6,696 nucleotides of DNA from assembly GCA_900555855.1 (NCBI GenBank), contig USML01000092.1:1-6696 (forward strand), written 5' to 3'. The notes under the pieces were generated by a model. The model saw nothing but the letters and a program-made list of their open reading frames with translations. It made no database searches and was not told the DNA's origin. This stretch comes from an uncultured Eubacteriales bacterium. GTDB taxonomy: Bacteria; Bacillota; Clostridia; Oscillospirales; Butyricicoccaceae. The translations under genes and the position numbers were made by a program. Positions 5,503 through 6,696 of the stretch are shown in pieces (positions within the stretch are counted from its first letter, which is position 1; each line of letters opens with the position of its first letter).

Positions 5503-6183
5503 GTGGCAAATATTCTGGCAGTGGATGACAATATAGAACTCTGCAAGCTGATCCGCACTGCCTTGGAGCGGGACGGCCACCGGGTGGAAACGCGGCTCTC
5601 CGGCGCGGAGCTTACTGAACAACTCTGCCATTGGGCGGACTGCATCCTGCTGGATGTGATGATGCCCGGGGAGGATGGCTTTGCCGTCTGCCGCCGCATC
5701 CGGGGCCTGACCGATGCCCCCATTCTGTTTCTGACGGCCCGGACAGACGAAGCGTCTGTTCTGGAGGGGCTGGGCATTGGGGCAGACGATTACCTTGCAA
5801 AGCCTTTCCGGGTGGCAGAGCTGCGCGCCCGGGTGGCGGCGCATCTGCGGCGGCAGAACCGCACCCCGGTGCATCGGTTGGTGCGCGGCGGGGTCAGTTT
5901 TGACCTGTCCGCGCGGGAGGCAGCGGTGGGAGAAACTCCTTTGCCGCTGACCCGCTCGGAGTATGCCATCTGCGAGTATCTGGCGCTGCACGCCGGGCAG
6001 ACCTTTACCAAGGAGCAAATTTACGAAGCGGTTTTTGGGATTGACGGCACTGCGGACGACACCGCCGTGACACAGCACATCAAAAACATCCGGGCAAAGC
6101 TGCGGGCGGCGGGCGTGCCGGAGCCGGAAACACTGCTGAAAACCATCTGGGGAGTGGGATATCAATGGAAAAACGAGGGCTGA
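5503..6183 (+). CDS. OmpR/PhoB-family response regulator
   Basis: A 226-residue two-component response regulator starting at GTG. The receiver domain (1-118) has the acidic pair Asp8/Asp9, the phospho-acceptor Asp51 in LLDVMMPGEDG, the switch Thr78 in FLTAR, and Lys100 in LAKPF. The C-terminal winged helix (about 125-225) has the LTRSEYAICEYLALHAGQTFTKEQIY core, the recognition-helix region DDTAVTQHIKNIRAKL (185-200) and the closing TIWGVGYQW wing. All key residues are intact. The GTG at 5503 is supported by GAGGTG (5492-5497), which lies in the last codons of the TraX gene and ends 5 nt before it. The last 19 nt overlap the kinase start. The protein should act as a phosphorylation-controlled DNA-binding regulator, possibly at the phased repeats at 4570-4602. 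Confidence 0.96.
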   Translation: MANILAVDDNIELCKLIRTALERDGHRVETRLSGAELTEQLCHWADCILLDVMMPGEDGFAVCRRIRGLTDAPILFLTARTDEASVLEGLGIGADDYLAKPFRVAELRARVAAHLRRQNRTPVHRLVRGGVSFDLSAREAAVGETPLPLTRSEYAICEYLALHAGQTFTKEQIYEAVFGIDGTADDTAVTQHIKNIRAKLRAAGVPEPETLLKTIWGVGYQWKNEG

Positions 6184-6696
6184 TTTCCCTGCGAGGCGTA
6201 CTGCTGCGATATCTGGTGCAGACCGTCTTTTGCTGTGTGCTGGCGCTGCTGTTGTGGTTTGCGGCGCTGATGTGCGTCATCAACAGCGGGCTGGCGCTCC
6301 CGGCCAATCAGGCCGCGCAGGCCTGCCAGAAGGCTGCACAGGACGTTTTGCCGGGCATGACTGCCGCCACCTTTGATGAGACCCAGCTGGACTCCTTGTG
6401 CCGTTACGCCCTGTTTGCCGCGCCGGACAGCAGCGAGGTGCTGGCCACCAACATGGATGCCGGGCACTTGCAGCGGGCAATGGAGAACCGGCAGGGGAAA
6501 ACCCGCTGGCATTTTGGATACACACAGTATTATATGATGTCAAAATTGCAGGACGGAACGGTCTGTCTGCTGCAATTTGACTATGCCGTGCCCTACGCCG
6601 CCCCTGCGCTGCGGGGAAAGCTGCCAGATGTGCAGACGGTGCACTGCATTCTGGGCATTCTGCTCCTGGTGGGAGCGGTGGTGTGGAGCACTCACC
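6165..6696 (+). CDS. Sensor histidine kinase, N-terminal part, cut by window end
   Basis: An open frame starts at ATG 6165, overlaps the response regulator by 19 nt, and runs 177 codons to the window edge without a stop. GGGGAG (6149-6154) lies 10 nt upstream as ribosome binding site. Residues about 12-39 form a first membrane segment (LLRYLVQTVFCCVLALLLWF and onward). Residues about 40-158 form a small soluble domain that should face outside, and about 159-175 form a second membrane segment (HCILGILLLVGAVVW). This is the classic topology of a two-membrane-segment sensor kinase. HAMP, phospho-acceptor His and ATPase domains are expected downstream but not visible, so kinase identity rests on topology and the partner regulator. 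The outer domain has several Cys residues and a C-terminal QFDYAVPYAAPALRG stretch (137-151). The signal is unknown. Confidence 0.87.
   Translation, partial: MEKRGLISLRGVLLRYLVQTVFCCVLALLLWFAALMCVINSGLALPANQAAQACQKAAQDVLPGMTAATFDETQLDSLCRYALFAAPDSSEVLATNMDAGHLQRAMENRQGKTRWHFGYTQYYMMSKLQDGTVCLLQFDYAVPYAAPALRGKLPDVQTVHCILGILLLVGAVVWSTH

Noticed and set aside
3684..5777. 697-codon minus-strand open frame
   Set aside because: It runs antisense across the acetyltransferase, TraX and response regulator genes, which have clear family signatures. Its own protein is low-complexity shadow sequence.
5335..6165. 276-codon minus-strand open frame
   Set aside because: It is antisense to the response regulator and the end of the TraX gene, with no coding features of its own.

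Overview
The window looks like chromosomal DNA of a GC-rich Clostridia, perhaps a gut Oscillospiraceae-type Firmicute. The basis is strong AGGAGG-type ribosome binding sites, near-consensus sigma-A promoters, compact operons, and the protein families present (TetR, MATE, YhbS-like and RimJ/RimL-like GNATs, TraX-family protein, OmpR-type two-component system). The taxonomic placement is inference; no database was searched.

Left edge (1-265, minus strand): the 5' part of a tRNA-Ala(GGC) gene runs off the window. Upstream of it lies an exact 23-bp second copy of the tRNA 5' end, followed by unrelated sequence. Upstream of that is a stable-RNA-type promoter (TTGACT, 17 bp, extended TATTCT) with an A/T-tract upstream element. 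The promoter is spaced for the truncated copy, not for the intact gene.

Region 266-1589 (minus strand): a TetR-family regulator and a YhbS-like GNAT acetyltransferase form a two-gene operon. Its promoter is a perfect TTGACA-17-TATAAT. An 18-bp-arm inverted repeat fills the spacer and the start-site region, so the operon is almost certainly autorepressed. In read-through RNA from the gene upstream, the same inverted repeat would form a long hairpin followed by U residues, so it may also act as a terminator.

Region 1590-3960 (minus strand): a membrane-anchored alpha/beta hydrolase and a MATE-family exporter overlap by 4 nt (ATGA). They are expressed from a good promoter just upstream of the hydrolase, whose leader carries a 7-bp GC-rich hairpin.

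Region 3961-4568 (plus strand): a RimJ/RimL-like GNAT is transcribed divergently from its own near-consensus promoter.

Region 4569-6696 (plus strand): a TraX-family membrane protein, an OmpR/PhoB-type response regulator and the start of its sensor histidine kinase form a tightly packed operon, with a 4-nt gap and then a 19-nt overlap. The likely promoter has an extended -10 and no recognisable -35. Three TCC-containing 11-bp phased repeats lie where the -35 should be, and a perfect 7-bp-arm palindrome covers the start site. This suggests control by the operon's own response regulator, by a second regulator, or both. The kinase is cut by the window end after its second membrane segment.

Most of the window is conventional. 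The points that most deserve a second look are the truncated tRNA copy under the tRNA promoter, the dual-use operator/terminator, and the TraX two-component operon with its unusual promoter.
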